From: Rhodospirillales bacterium
GTDB lineage: Bacteria > Pseudomonadota > Alphaproteobacteria > Rhodospirillales > UBA2165
Assembly (NCBI GenBank): GCA_022823235.1
Contig: JAJDXO010000041.1
Location: forward strand, 1 to 64,000
DNA length: 64,000 bases
Direction: 5' to 3'
Position 1 is the first letter of the stretch. Each line of letters begins with the position of its first letter. Below the pieces are notes generated by a model that saw only the letters and a program-made list of their open reading frames with translations, ran no database searches and had not been told where the DNA came from. A program made the translations under genes and the position numbers. Below, one piece after another: positions 27,083 to 36,142 of the stretch.

Positions 27083-28435
27083 TCAGTCCGCGGCCCGCCT
27101 GGCCGCCCGGTTGAGGGCCGCCCAGTCCTCGATTTGACGTTGTTCGCCGCGCGCCACCGCCAGATTGCCGTCGCCGACATCCTTGGTGATTACGCTGCCG
27201 GCTCCGGTGACCGCACCGGCGCCGACCGCGACCGGCGCGATCAGTGACGTGTTGGAACCGATGAACGCCCCCGCGCCGATTTCCGTCCGGTGCTTGAGAT
27301 AGCCGTCGTAGTTGCAGGTGATGGTGCCCGCCCCGATATTGGCCGCGGGCCCCACGGACGCATCTCCCACATAGGAGAGATGATTGATCTTCGCGCCCTG
27401 CCCGACCACCGCGTTCTTGATCTCGACGAAATTGCCGATATGGACATCGGCGCCGATGTCGGCGCCCGGCCGCAACCGGGCAAAGGGCCCGACGATGGCG
27501 CCGTCGGACACGCGCGCGCCCTCCAGATGACTGAACGCGCGAATGGTCACATTGTCGCCGACGGTTACCCCCGGCCCGAAGATGACATTTGGCCCGACCG
27601 TCACGTCCCGGCCCAGCCTGGTGTCCCAGGAAAAATAGACCGTCGCCGGATCGACGAGCGTGGCGCCGGCATCCATGGCGGCCGACCTGAGCCTCTCCTG
27701 AACGACGGCTTCGGCCCGGGCGAGATCGGCGCGGCTGTCGATCCCCATCACCTCTTCGTCCGGCGCTTCCACGTAGGCGCAGGCGGCGCCGTCGGAACGC
27801 GCCAGACCGACGATATCGGTCAGATAGTATTCGCCCTTGGCATTGTCGTTCGTCACCCGGTCCAGCAGCGAAAACAGCCGTCCGCGCCCGACCGCCATCA
27901 CCCCCGCATTGCAAAGCGGGATGGCAAGTTCCGCCGGGCCGGCGTCCCGCGCCTCGACGATCCGGTCCAGTTGATCGCCATCCGAGGTCACAAGCCGCCC
28001 GGCATTGCCCGGCTCCCCCGGCCTCTTGCCGACGACGACGACCGCCGGTTCGCCCGCGCCGCGGAGGCGCGCGAGGACCGTGCGGCAGGTGTCGGCGGTG
28101 ATCAGCGGATCTCCGGCGAACAGGATCAGCGCGTCGCCGCCGAAGTCCGGGAGCGCGCCCCTCGCCGCCAGGACCGCATGACCGGTCCCGAGCCTTTCCG
28201 TCTGATAGGCGATGGCGGGGTTCGCGGGATGGGCCGCAATATCATCCTCGTGGGATTCCAGCTCCGGCCCCGATACGACGACGACACGATCGAGGCCCAG
28301 CGCCTCGACCGTATCCAGGAGCAGGTACAGCATGGGACGGCCGGCGATCGGGTGCAGGGTCTTGGGCAGCGCCGATTTCATGCGCGTCCCCATGCCGGCG
28401 GCGAGAATGATGGCGGCGGTATCGGTCTCGGTCAT
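27083..28435 (-). CDS. glmU: Bifunctional UDP-GlcNAc pyrophosphorylase / glucosamine-1-phosphate acetyltransferase
   Basis: GlmU acetylates glucosamine 1-phosphate and couples it to UTP. The N-terminal uridylyltransferase has LAAGMGTRMKSALPKTLHPI and the C-terminal half is a left-handed beta-helix of hexapeptide repeats (GDNVTIRAFSHLEGARVSD, IGAGTITCNYDGYLKHRT). At 450 residues it has the standard length. It lies two bases upstream of glmS, so glmU-glmS are an operon for UDP-GlcNAc supply. It is divergent from gph. Confidence 0.97.
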   Translation of the reverse strand: MTETDTAAIILAAGMGTRMKSALPKTLHPIAGRPMLYLLLDTVEALGLDRVVVVSGPELESHEDDIAAHPANPAIAYQTERLGTGHAVLAARGALPDFGGDALILFAGDPLITADTCRTVLARLRGAGEPAVVVVGKRPGEPGNAGRLVTSDGDQLDRIVEARDAGPAELAIPLCNAGVMAVGRGRLFSLLDRVTNDNAKGEYYLTDIVGLARSDGAACAYVEAPDEEVMGIDSRADLARAEAVVQERLRSAAMDAGATLVDPATVYFSWDTRLGRDVTVGPNVIFGPGVTVGDNVTIRAFSHLEGARVSDGAIVGPFARLRPGADIGADVHIGNFVEIKNAVVGQGAKINHLSYVGDASVGPAANIGAGTITCNYDGYLKHRTEIGAGAFIGSNTSLIAPVAVGAGAVTGAGSVITKDVGDGNLAVARGEQRQIEDWAALNRAARRAAD

Positions 28436-28573
28436 ATCCGTCGAAAATCAAAATGCGCCGGCAGGCGTTAAGCAATTGCGACTCCTGCCCGAATCGCGCG
28501 GCGCGACCTTGCCACAGGGGCGGAAATAGGCCAAGTCACTTCGTGTTACGCAACTTTGCATTGCCGGGGATTC

Positions 28574-29242
28574 ATGACCGTTCCCTTCAAGGCCGTCATT
28601 TTCGATCTCGACGGCACCCTCGCCGATACCGGCCCGGACCTGCACGCGGCCCTCAACCGGGGACTGGCGCGGGAAGGCAAGCCGGCCCTGACGAACGAAC
28701 AATCCATGTCCCTGATCGGCGGCGGCGCCGACAAGATGCTGAGAGGCGCATACGATATTCTGGGCGAACCTCTTTCCGATGCAGAGCTGGATCGGATTTT
28801 CGACGAGTTCCTGGAGGATTACCGCGCCAATTGCGTGGTCGACACCAAATTTTTTCCGGGTGCGCTGGCGGCGGTGGCGCAACTTCGGGACTGGGCGGTG
28901 GTCACCGGTATCTGCACCAACAAGAGATCGTCGCTGACCGGGCCCGTCCTGGAGGGTCTCGGCGCGAACGGCACGTTCGAGCCCGTCGTCTGTTATGACC
29001 AGGTCGGCGCCCGAAAGCCCGACCCCGCACCCCTCAATCGGGCCCTCGAGCTCGCCGGCGTGAGCGCCGGGGAGGCCATAATGGTCGGTGATTCGGCAGC
29101 CGACATGGGCGCCGCCAGGAACGCCGGGGTGAAATCCATAGCGGTCAGTTTCGGGTACACCGACATTCCGCCCGATCGGTTGGGCGCCGATGCCTTGATC
29201 GATCATTTCGACGAGCTGATCCCGACGCTTCGGAAATTCTGA
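28574..29242 (+). CDS. gph: Phosphoglycolate phosphatase-like HAD hydrolase
   Basis: This 222-residue haloacid dehalogenase-type phosphatase begins VPFKAVIFDLDGTLADTGPD, with the nucleophile Asp and acid Asp in DLDGT. Motif II is in TGICTNKRSS, motif III in VGARKPDPAPL and the metal-binding motif IV in IMVGDSAADMGAARNAG. These match Gph, which clears 2-phosphoglycolate, although closely related HAD enzymes have other substrates. The ATG at 28574 fits the family start. Confidence 0.85.
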   Translation: MTVPFKAVIFDLDGTLADTGPDLHAALNRGLAREGKPALTNEQSMSLIGGGADKMLRGAYDILGEPLSDAELDRIFDEFLEDYRANCVVDTKFFPGALAAVAQLRDWAVVTGICTNKRSSLTGPVLEGLGANGTFEPVVCYDQVGARKPDPAPLNRALELAGVSAGEAIMVGDSAADMGAARNAGVKSIAVSFGYTDIPPDRLGADALIDHFDELIPTLRKF

Positions 29243-29312
29243 GCACGCTCGATTTTCTTGTTTCCGGCCGTTTGGGCGTCCAGAATAGCCTCATAACATT
29301 GGGGAGGATCGG

Positions 29313-30437
29313 ATGCCCGAAGCATCAGGAATTCGCGAGGTCAGCTGGGTCGACGTCAAGGGCGGCGGCCAAATCACCCTCAGCGGAACCACCGCTTATG
29401 TCGGTCACACCCTCGGCAGGGAGGCGACTACCGTCATCGATGTGGCCGACCCCAAGAATCCGAAGGTGGTCAAGACCCTCGACTGCAAGCATCAGGGCTG
29501 TCATGCCCACAAGGTGCGGATCATGGGCGACCTGATGCTCACCAATTACGAATCCATCGACTATACGGGCGAGACCGAAGCCGGGTTCACGGGCGGGCTC
29601 AACATTTTCGACGTGTCCGATCCATTGGACCCCAAACACATCCATTTCTGGGAGACCGCCGGCGACGGCGTCCACCGGTTCACCGTGGATGACCGTTATG
29701 CCTACATCTCCCCCACGGCGGAGGGCTATGAAGGCCACATCTGCATGATCCTCGACATGTCCAACCCGACCAGGCCGGAAGAGGTCGGGCGCTGGCATTG
29801 GCCCGGCCAGCATGTCGCCGCCGGCGAGGAAGCGGACGTGCCGGTCAAGCGGCTGCGCTGCCATCACCCGATCCGGCGGGGCGACCGGCTCTACGTCAGC
29901 TATTGGCATGCGGGCTGGGCGATTCTCGACATCACCGATATGAGCAATCCGAAAGAGGTTTGCCGCTTCTCCACCTTCCCGCCCTTCCCCTGCCCGACCC
30001 ACACCTGCCTGCCGTTTCCGGAGAAAATTCAGGGCATGGACATCATGCTGGTGGCGGACGAGGACGTGGCGCGGCCGGCGGATGCGGGACCCGCTTTCGC
30101 CTGGGTGATCGACATCACCGACGAGGAGAACCCCATCCCCATCTCCAGCTACCAGGTCGAGGGATTGGGCAGCCGCGAGCCGACCCCGGTGCGGAGCGGG
30201 TGTCATCAGCCGGTGGAAGAAGTGCGCGGCACCGAAATTCCGTTCGCCTGGTTCGCCCAGGGGCTGCGGGTCGTCGACTTCGCCAACCCCCACGCGCCCA
30301 GGGAGGTTGCCTACTTCGTGCCCGACAAACCGCCGGGATGCGATGAAGTGCTCTCTAACGACGTCTATGAGGACGACCGGCGGCTGATCTATCTGATGGA
30401 CCGGGACCGGGGCCTGCACATCCTGGAGCGCACGTAG
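29313..30437 (+). CDS. LVIVD-repeat beta-propeller protein
   Basis: This 374-residue protein is built from repeated beta-sheet blades of the LVIVD type, for example TTVIDVADPKNPKVVKTL, LNIFDVSDPLDPKHIHFW, WAILDITDMSNPKEVCRF and LRVVDFANPHAPREVAYF, which suggests a propeller. There is no signal peptide. The HxxxCHAHK segment (CKHQGCHAHKVR) and other Cys/His-rich turns could bind metal. A GGGGAGG site precedes the ATG. Its TAG stop codon is also the left end of a MITE-like element. The function is not known. Confidence 0.85.
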   Translation: MPEASGIREVSWVDVKGGGQITLSGTTAYVGHTLGREATTVIDVADPKNPKVVKTLDCKHQGCHAHKVRIMGDLMLTNYESIDYTGETEAGFTGGLNIFDVSDPLDPKHIHFWETAGDGVHRFTVDDRYAYISPTAEGYEGHICMILDMSNPTRPEEVGRWHWPGQHVAAGEEADVPVKRLRCHHPIRRGDRLYVSYWHAGWAILDITDMSNPKEVCRFSTFPPFPCPTHTCLPFPEKIQGMDIMLVADEDVARPADAGPAFAWVIDITDEENPIPISSYQVEGLGSREPTPVRSGCHQPVEEVRGTEIPFAWFAQGLRVVDFANPHAPREVAYFVPDKPPGCDEVLSNDVYEDDRRLIYLMDRDRGLHILERT

Positions 30438-30657
30438 GGTCTGTACTCGATTAGGGGTTTTCCTTTTTGCGCCCCCCTCACCCTGTACCCTCTCGTCACT
30501 TACTCTCAAATCGTCATCACCGGGCTTGACCCGGTGATCCACGCCTGGCGGCAGGCGATACACGTGGATGGCCGGGTCTGGGCCCGGCCATGACGTAGTC
30601 GTTTTATGCCTCACCGCCGCAACACTCATATGGCGACTCAATTGAGTCCGGACCCTA
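30435..30657. mobile_element. MITE-like element, copy 1, with TA flanks
   Basis: The left end TAGGGTCTGTACTCGATTAG and the right end, read on the other strand, TAGGGTCCGGACTCAATTGA, form imperfect terminal inverted repeats of about 20 bp. TA flanks both ends (30435-30436, 30656-30657), as expected for TA target duplication. The element shares left and right subterminal sequence with 54076-54272 (left: a TTTCC..TGCGCCCCC stretch; right: GCCGCAACA). It codes for nothing. The left TA is the start of the stop codon of the LVIVD gene. Confidence 0.75.
30512..30595. repeat. Nested compound palindromic repeat
   Basis: Inside the element, CGTCAT...ATGACG ends enclose two hairpins: CACCGGG/CCCGGTG around 5 bases and ATGGCCGGG/CCCGGCCAT around 5 bases, joined by TCCAC/GTGGA. 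This repeat type is common between genes in alphaproteobacteria. It interrupts the C-rich module that is intact in copy 2. Confidence 0.75.
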
Positions 30658-30761
30658 GAATAGCTTCCGGCCGATTGGCCGGGCGGCGGACAGCCAGCCG
30701 ACCGCTGAATTGAACCGCCGGCCCCGCTCCCCTACCCTTTCGCGGGGGAGCAGGGAAAGAT

Positions 30762-32372
30762 ATGGCGGACGACGCCTGGAAGAGCTTCGACTATGTGATC
30801 GTCGGCGGCGGCTCGGCGGGCTGCGTGCTGGCCAACCGGCTGAGCGAAGATCCGTCCAACTCGGTCTGCCTGTTGGAGGCCGGGCCGCCCGATCGCAGCC
30901 CGTTCATTCATGTTCCGCTCGGCCTCCTGCGCGGCATGAGCGATCCCAAGATCAACTGGCTTTTCTTCTCCGAGCCCCAGGCACACGCCAAGAACCGGCC
31001 GATCTTCCTGCCCAGAGGGAAAACCCTCGGCGGATCCAGCGCCATCAACGGCATGGTCTACATCCGCGGCAATCAGCGCGACTACGACGAATGGGCGGAA
31101 CTCGGCAACCCCGGATGGGCGTGGCGCGACGTCCTGCCCTATTTCAGGAAGTCCGAAAACAATGAACATTTCGACGGCGGGCTTCACGGCACCGGCGGTG
31201 AGCTCAACGTCAAGTATCTGGAGACGCCGAACCCGCTGAACGAACTGTGGACGAGCGCCGCGGAAAAGCTGCAGTACAAGCGCTCGGCCGATTTCAACGG
31301 CGAGACCCAGGAGGGCTTCGGAACCTATCAGGTAACCCAGAAAAACGGACGCCGGGCGTCCACGGCGGTGGCCTTTCTCAAGCCGGTGCGGCGGCGCAAG
31401 AACCTCGAAGTGATCACCGATGCCGCGGTGGCGCGGGTGCTGCTCGACGGCGGACGAGCGACCGGCGTCGAACTGATCAACGGTGAGCGGCGGATCGATG
31501 CCCGGAAGGAAGTGATCCTCTCGGCGGGTGCGTTGGCCTCGCCGAAGATACTTCTGCAGTCCGGGATCGGGCCCGGCGGCGAGCTTTCAAAAATCGGCAT
31601 CGGCGTCGTCCATGATCTCCCGGGCGTGGGCAAGAACCTGCAGGATCATATTTCGGCGGCCGCCCACTACCGAACCCGCAGCCGGCTCGGCTATGGCCTG
31701 TCGGCGGCGGCGCTGCCGTCCGTCGCCTGGTCCGGAATTCAATACTTTCTGCGGCGGCGGGGCATGCTCGCCAGCAATATGGTCGAGGCCGGGGGGTTCT
31801 GGAAATCCGACCCGGCGGTCGTTCGGCCGGACATCCAGTTCATCTTCGTCCCCGGCTACCGCGAGCCGCCGCCCCGGATGGTCGGCTACGGCCACGGCTA
31901 TCTCGTCAATGCGGTGCTGCTGCGTCCCGAAAGCCGGGGGGAGATCACGGTTGCCGACAAGGACCCGTCGAAACCGCCGGTGGTGCAGCCCCGGTTCTTC
32001 AGCGAGAGCCGGGACCTGGAACTTCTGTTCAAGGGATTCCAGGAAGTCCGCCGCATCGCCACCAGCGAGACCTTCCGGCATCTGACGCCGGAGGAGTTCC
32101 TGCCCCAACCCGCGGTGAAAACGGATGACGATGTCCGGGACTATATCCGGGGATACGCCGGAACCATCTTTCACCCCGTCGGCACATGCAGGATGGGGAC
32201 CGACGACAGGAGCGTCGTCGACCCCGAACTTCGGGTCAAAGGGATCGGCGGGCTGCGGGTGGTCGACGCCTCCATCATGCCCCGCATCGTCGGCGGAAAC
32301 ACCAATGCGCCGACCATCATGATCGCCGAGAAGGCGGCCGACATGATCCTCGGCAAACCGGCCGCCGGCTGA
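30762..32372 (+). CDS. GMC-family FAD-dependent oxidoreductase (choline dehydrogenase-like)
   Basis: This 536-residue flavoprotein oxidises alcohols or polyols. The N-terminal ADP-binding motif is DYVIVGGGSAGCVLANRLSE, then comes LPRGKTLGGSSAINGMVYIRG (GMC signature 1), VILSAGALASPKILLQSGIGP (signature 2) and, at the C terminus, the active-site histidine in FHPVGTCRMG and the second conserved residue in GGNTNAPTIMIAEKAADMI (Asn). GGGGAGCAGGGA precedes the ATG. No betaine or choline genes are adjacent, so the substrate is open. Confidence 0.92.
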   Translation: MADDAWKSFDYVIVGGGSAGCVLANRLSEDPSNSVCLLEAGPPDRSPFIHVPLGLLRGMSDPKINWLFFSEPQAHAKNRPIFLPRGKTLGGSSAINGMVYIRGNQRDYDEWAELGNPGWAWRDVLPYFRKSENNEHFDGGLHGTGGELNVKYLETPNPLNELWTSAAEKLQYKRSADFNGETQEGFGTYQVTQKNGRRASTAVAFLKPVRRRKNLEVITDAAVARVLLDGGRATGVELINGERRIDARKEVILSAGALASPKILLQSGIGPGGELSKIGIGVVHDLPGVGKNLQDHISAAAHYRTRSRLGYGLSAAALPSVAWSGIQYFLRRRGMLASNMVEAGGFWKSDPAVVRPDIQFIFVPGYREPPPRMVGYGHGYLVNAVLLRPESRGEITVADKDPSKPPVVQPRFFSESRDLELLFKGFQEVRRIATSETFRHLTPEEFLPQPAVKTDDDVRDYIRGYAGTIFHPVGTCRMGTDDRSVVDPELRVKGIGGLRVVDASIMPRIVGGNTNAPTIMIAEKAADMILGKPAAG

Positions 32373-32384
32373 ACAAACGCCGAT

Positions 32385-33116
32385 TCAGCCCCACACCTTG
32401 TTGGCGGTGATGGTCTCCACCTCGCCGCCCCGGCCGACCAGCAATTCATCCACCAGCCCCAGAAACAGGCCCGTCTCGACCACGCCGGGGATGCCCTTCA
32501 AGACCCCGTCCAGCGCCCGCGGATCGGCGATGGACCCGTAGGCGCAATCCAAGACCAGATTGCCGTTGTCGGTGCGGTAATCGCCGCCGCCCGATTGGCG
32601 CACCCGCGGCGGCGCGCCGGTTTGCGCGATCATGTCCAGCACGTACTCATGGCCGAAGGGGACGACCTCGACCGGCAGATCGAAGGCGCCCAGCGTCTTC
32701 ACCCGTTTCGACGAATCGATGATGATCACCCGCCGCTCGGCGGCCGTCAGAACGATCTTTTCCCGGAGCAGCGCGCCGCCGCCGCCCTTGATCATATGGA
32801 ATTCGGCGCTGACCTCATCGGCGCCGTCGACCGCCACATCCAGCTTGTTCACGTCGTCGAAGCCGGCAACCTCGATCCCCCGGGACATCATCTGCTCCGC
32901 CGAGTCCCCGGAGGTCGGGATCCCGCGGACCGAGAGACCTTCGTCCCTGACCCGGTCGCCGAGCGCGTCGATGAAATACCTTACCGTCGAGCCGGTGCCG
33001 ACGCCGATGGCCATTCCCGATGCCACGTAGCCCGCCGCCGCGCGTCCGGCCGCGCGCTTCTCTCTATCCGCGTCTGTCACCCGAGCCCCCGAACGTGGTT
33101 TCCACGGCTCAGCCAT
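32385..33116 (-). CDS. rpiA: Ribose-5-phosphate isomerase A
   Basis: RpiA interconverts ribose 5-phosphate and ribulose 5-phosphate. The 243 residues include the phosphate-binding GVGTGSTVRYFIDAL, the catalytic Asp pair DVAVDGADEV and KGGGGALLREKIV with the base Glu/Lys region, and the late VVPFGHEYV. I took ATG at 33116; a GTG at 33080 (VTDADREKRAAG) is equally possible because family similarity begins there, and a longer frame reaches 33176. Confidence 0.94.
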   Translation of the reverse strand: MAEPWKPRSGARVTDADREKRAAGRAAAGYVASGMAIGVGTGSTVRYFIDALGDRVRDEGLSVRGIPTSGDSAEQMMSRGIEVAGFDDVNKLDVAVDGADEVSAEFHMIKGGGGALLREKIVLTAAERRVIIIDSSKRVKTLGAFDLPVEVVPFGHEYVLDMIAQTGAPPRVRQSGGGDYRTDNGNLVLDCAYGSIADPRALDGVLKGIPGVVETGLFLGLVDELLVGRGGEVETITANKVWG

Positions 33117-33132
33117 AGCATACGGCCGGGGC

Positions 33133-33167
33133 AAACAAAACGGGGCGGCGCGCTTCGCACCGCCCCG
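33133..33167 (-). terminator. Intrinsic terminator of the EF-hand gene
   Basis: CGGGGCGG (33141-33148) pairs with CCGCCCCG (33160-33167) around 11 bases. On the minus strand the stem is followed by TTTTGTTT, a classic intrinsic terminator 36 bases past the EF-hand stop. Confidence 0.82.
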
Positions 33168-33202
33168 GCAAGTCATGTGGCAATGACTCGGAAGAAACGA
33201 AC

Positions 33203-33847
33203 TCAGTTGCCGCCCTGGCCCTGTCCTTGGCCTTGTCCGGGCCCGCGGCGGTCTCCGCGCCGGCCGTCTCCCCGGCCACCGCGATTTCCGAACCGGCTCC
33301 GCAGGTCGTCCCGGGTGATGGCGCCGTCGCCGTCGTTGTCCATGCGGCGCACCATGCGCGAGAACCGTTCGGAGAACTCTTCCAGGGTAACCTCGGCATT
33401 GCCGTCGTCGTCATGACGCTGGAAGGCATCGACCATGCGCTCGCGCATCACCGCGAGCCACAGGTTCTGGTATTCCTGAAGGGTCAGCTTGCCGTCTTTG
33501 TTGGCGTCGTGCTCGTCGAACTGGCCCTTGCGGAAGGCATCGATTTCGGCCTGGGTAATCTTACCGTCTTCGTTGGCATCGAAGGTCTCGAACATCCGCC
33601 CGCCGCGGAATCCGCCGCGCGGTCCGCCCCGAAATCCTCCACGCGGTCCGCCACGGCCGCGGAAATGAGCGCGCCGGTGCATCCCGTCGTGCCGACGGGC
33701 CTCCCCGGCGGTACCGGACACAATCGCATTGGCATTGGTGACGCCCGCCGCCGGCGTACCGGCATCGGAAACGGAAACATAGGCGAAGCCTGCCGAAACC
33801 ACCGCCACCGCGCCGGCCAACAGGGAGAGTCTGAGGGACTTTTTCAT
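33203..33847 (-). CDS. Secreted EF-hand calcium-binding protein
   Basis: This 214-residue protein has a signal peptide (MKKSLRLSLLAGAVAVVSAG) and is probably periplasmic. After an Arg/Gly-rich linker with a duplicated RGGPRGGF block come four EF-hand loops: DANEDGKITQAE, DANKDGKLTLQE, a degenerate DDDGNAEVTLEE and DNDGDGAITRDD. The C terminus is a low-complexity Gly/Arg/Gln tail (GPGQGQGQGQ). AGAGG precedes the ATG at 33847. A strong terminator follows. It likely senses or buffers calcium; the partner is unknown. Confidence 0.9.
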   Translation of the reverse strand: MKKSLRLSLLAGAVAVVSAGFAYVSVSDAGTPAAGVTNANAIVSGTAGEARRHDGMHRRAHFRGRGGPRGGFRGGPRGGFRGGRMFETFDANEDGKITQAEIDAFRKGQFDEHDANKDGKLTLQEYQNLWLAVMRERMVDAFQRHDDDGNAEVTLEEFSERFSRMVRRMDNDGDGAITRDDLRSRFGNRGGRGDGRRGDRRGPGQGQGQGQGGN

Positions 33848-34042
33848 CGCTAACCTCTTTTGCAAGAATGTTGATTTCAAATGGCGATTGGGGACCGGTC
33901 CTCGCACGCGTCGTCAATTCCCCAAACGCGGGGAGGGACGTTTTTCCGTCGAATTATTTTCCCGCCCCGCCGAAGCGGGCGCGGGGAATGTCTCCTGCGT
34001 CCCTGCGAAATGCGCCGGGGTCATGGTCCGGGCCGCCCTCGC

Positions 34043-34071
34043 TTGACAGACCTGGCACGCACCACTTATAT
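34043..34071 (+). promoter_or_regulatory. Strong sigma-70 promoter of tRNA-Val
   Basis: TTGACA (34043-34048) and TTATAT (34066-34071) are separated by exactly 17 bases. Transcription should begin near 34078, about 15 bases before the mature tRNA. Confidence 0.85.
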
Positions 34072-34092
34072 GCCCGTCCCCATCCCCGGAGC

Positions 34093-34167
34093 GGGCGCGT
34101 AGCTCAGCGGGAGAGCACCGTCTTCACACGGCGGGGGTCGCTGGTTCAATCCCAGCCGCGCCCACCA
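34093..34167 (+). tRNA. tRNA-Val (anticodon CAC)
   Basis: The 75 bases fold as a full cloverleaf. The acceptor stem GGGCGCG pairs with CGCGCCC, the D arm is GCTC/GAGC, and the anticodon stem CCGTC/GGCGG holds the loop TTCACAC with anticodon CAC, reading GTG (Val). The T arm CTGGTTCAATCCCAG is standard, and CCA is encoded after discriminator A. A strong promoter lies just upstream. Confidence 0.96.
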
Positions 34168-34247
34168 TTCCTTTCAGTCACTTGGCTCAAATGTTCTGCG
34201 AACATCCGCCGGCGTTCGGAGCGACCCGGCCCTCCGGCGGCGGTCCG

Positions 34248-35018
34248 CTAATGGGCCAGGATCTGGCTCAGGAACAGCTGGGTGCGGTCGTGCTGCGGGT
34301 TGTCGAAGAACTCGTTGGGCTCATTCACTTCGATCACCTCGCCGCCGTCCATGAAGATCACCCGGTTGGCCACCGTTTTCGCGAAGCCCATCTCATGAGT
34401 CACGACGAGCATGGTCATGCCGGTCTCGGCGAGTTCGATCATGGTGTCCAGCACTTCCTTGATCATCTCGGGATCGAGGGCCGAGGTCGGCTCGTCGAAC
34501 AGCATGATCTTGGGGCTCATGCACAGCGACCGGGCGATGGCGACGCGCTGCTGCTGGCCGCCCGAGAGCTGACCCGGGAACTTGTCCGCCTGTTCGGGAA
34601 TCTGGACCCGTTCCAGATACATCATCGCCGTCTCCTCCGCCTCGGCCCGCGGCACCTTGCGGACGTACTGAGGCGCCAGGCAGAGATTGTCGAGCACGGT
34701 CAGGTGGGGGAACAGGTTGAAGTGCTGGAAGCACATGCCGACCTCACGGCGGATCTGCTCGATGTGCTTGAGGTCGTTGGTGAGCTCCACCCCGTCCACG
34801 ATGATCCGTCCCCGCTGATGTTCTTCCAGCCGGTTGATGCAGCGGATCACGGTCGACTTCCCGGACCCGGACGGCCCGCAGATGACGATCCGCTCGCCGG
34901 CGCCGACATTGAGATTGATGTTCTTGAGGACATGAAACTCGCCGAACCACTTGTTGACGTCGATCATCCGGATAATGCCGTCCGATCCGTTGTCTTGTGA
35001 CGCTGCCGCTTCATCCAT
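34248..35018 (-). CDS. aapP: General L-amino acid ABC transporter ATP-binding protein
   Basis: This 256-residue ATPase drives the AapJQMP importer. It has Walker [16 protein letters not shown], the signature [15 protein letters not shown], Walker [16 protein letters not shown] and the switch [16 protein letters not shown], all of the polar amino acid transporter (GlnQ/AapP) type. It is the last gene of the minus-strand aap operon, 23 bases after aapM. A 7-bp GC-rich inverted repeat (34206-34212 with 34234-34240) downstream may end the transcript. Confidence 0.95.
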   Translation of the reverse strand: MDEAAASQDNGSDGIIRMIDVNKWFGEFHVLKNINLNVGAGERIVICGPSGSGKSTVIRCINRLEEHQRGRIIVDGVELTNDLKHIEQIRREVGMCFQHFNLFPHLTVLDNLCLAPQYVRKVPRAEAEETAMMYLERVQIPEQADKFPGQLSGGQQQRVAIARSLCMSPKIMLFDEPTSALDPEMIKEVLDTMIELAETGMTMLVVTHEMGFAKTVANRVIFMDGGEVIEVNEPNEFFDNPQHDRTQLFLSQILAH

Positions 35019-35041
35019 GGGTTTTCTCCAGCCCTGAAGGG

Positions 35042-36142
35042 TTATCGATTATGCCCGGTGTCCAGTTTGCGTTCCAGCGCCTGGCTGTAGCGGGACATGC
35101 CGAAGCAGAAGATCCAGTAGACGAACGCGGCGAAGAAAAAGCCCTCCGCCGCCACGTTCTGCCACGCGGGATCGATGATCGCCGACTGCACGCCGCCCAG
35201 CACCTCGAACAGGCCGATGATCAACACCAACGTGGTGTCCTTGAACAGCGCGATGAAGGTGTTGACGATGCCGGGGATCACCAGCTTGAGGGCCTGGGGC
35301 AGGATGACCAGCCACATGGAGCGCCAATAGCCGAGGCCCAATGCCGCCGCGGCTTCGTACTGACCCCTGGGAATCGCCTGCAGGCCGCCCCGGACCACCT
35401 CCGCCATGTAGGCCGACTGGAACATGGTGATGCCGATCAGCGCCCGGAGCAGTTTGTTGAAGTTGGTGCCCTCGGGCAGGAACAGGGGCAGCATCACCGA
35501 CGCCATGAACAGCACCGAAATGAGCGGCACGCCGCGCCACAGCTCGATGAAGGCCACGCAGATGGTCCGGATGACGGGCATTTCCGAGCGCCGGCCGAGG
35601 GCCAGCAATATGCCGATGGGCAGCGCCGCGACGATGCCCACATAGGACAGCACCAAGGTGAGCATCAGCCCGCCCCACTTGTCCGTATCGACGAACTCGA
35701 GACCGAAGGCGCCGCCGAGCAGCAACACGCCGGAGACCACCGGGTAGGCGGTCAGGAAGATCCAGCCGAGCGCCTTCTTGTAAGGCGCATTCTCGAAGAA
35801 CTGCGGGAAAATGAGCGCCGCCAGCAGGATGAACATGACGTTTACCCGCCACTGCTCGGCGTCCGGGTAGAAGCCATAGATGAAGAAGTTGAACCTGTCC
35901 TTGACGAAGACCCAGCACGCGCCGTCACCGTCGCAGGCCGATTGGTCATTGCCGGCGAGGTCGGCGCTGAAAATCCCCCAATCCAGTATCTGCCAGAGGA
36001 AGTAGACGGTGACGAGCGTCAGAACGACGGTGAAGACGGAACTCAGCCACGTCGAGAACAGATTGCTGCGCGCCCAGCCGACGGCGCCGACGGTGGACGC
36101 GGGCGGCGGGAGATTTGGGGAGGGTTGCCAAGCCGTCGTCAT
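35042..36142 (-). CDS. aapM: General L-amino acid ABC transporter permease AapM
   Basis: This 366-residue inner-membrane permease has several N-terminal membrane segments followed by the HisM-type domain ([40 protein letters not shown], and the EAA loop [20 protein letters not shown]). The long N-terminal extension with [17 protein letters not shown] is typical of AapM. Its ATG overlaps the aapQ stop by four bases (ATGA), indicating coupled translation. Confidence 0.95.
   Translation of the reverse strand: MTTAWQPSPNLPPPASTVGAVGWARSNLFSTWLSSVFTVVLTLVTVYFLWQILDWGIFSADLAGNDQSACDGDGACWVFVKDRFNFFIYGFYPDAEQWRVNVMFILLAALIFPQFFENAPYKKALGWIFLTAYPVVSGVLLLGGAFGLEFVDTDKWGGLMLTLVLSYVGIVAALPIGILLALGRRSEMPVIRTICVAFIELWRGVPLISVLFMASVMLPLFLPEGTNFNKLLRALIGITMFQSAYMAEVVRGGLQAIPRGQYEAAAALGLGYWRSMWLVILPQALKLVIPGIVNTFIALFKDTTLVLIIGLFEVLGGVQSAIIDPAWQNVAAEGFFFAAFVYWIFCFGMSRYSQALERKLDTGHNR

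Noticed and set aside
34187..34201. Palindrome near the tRNA (ATGTTC/GAACAT) as a LexA box
   Set aside because: The spacing does not fit the alphaproteobacterial direct repeat GTTC-N7-GTTC, and no SOS gene follows.
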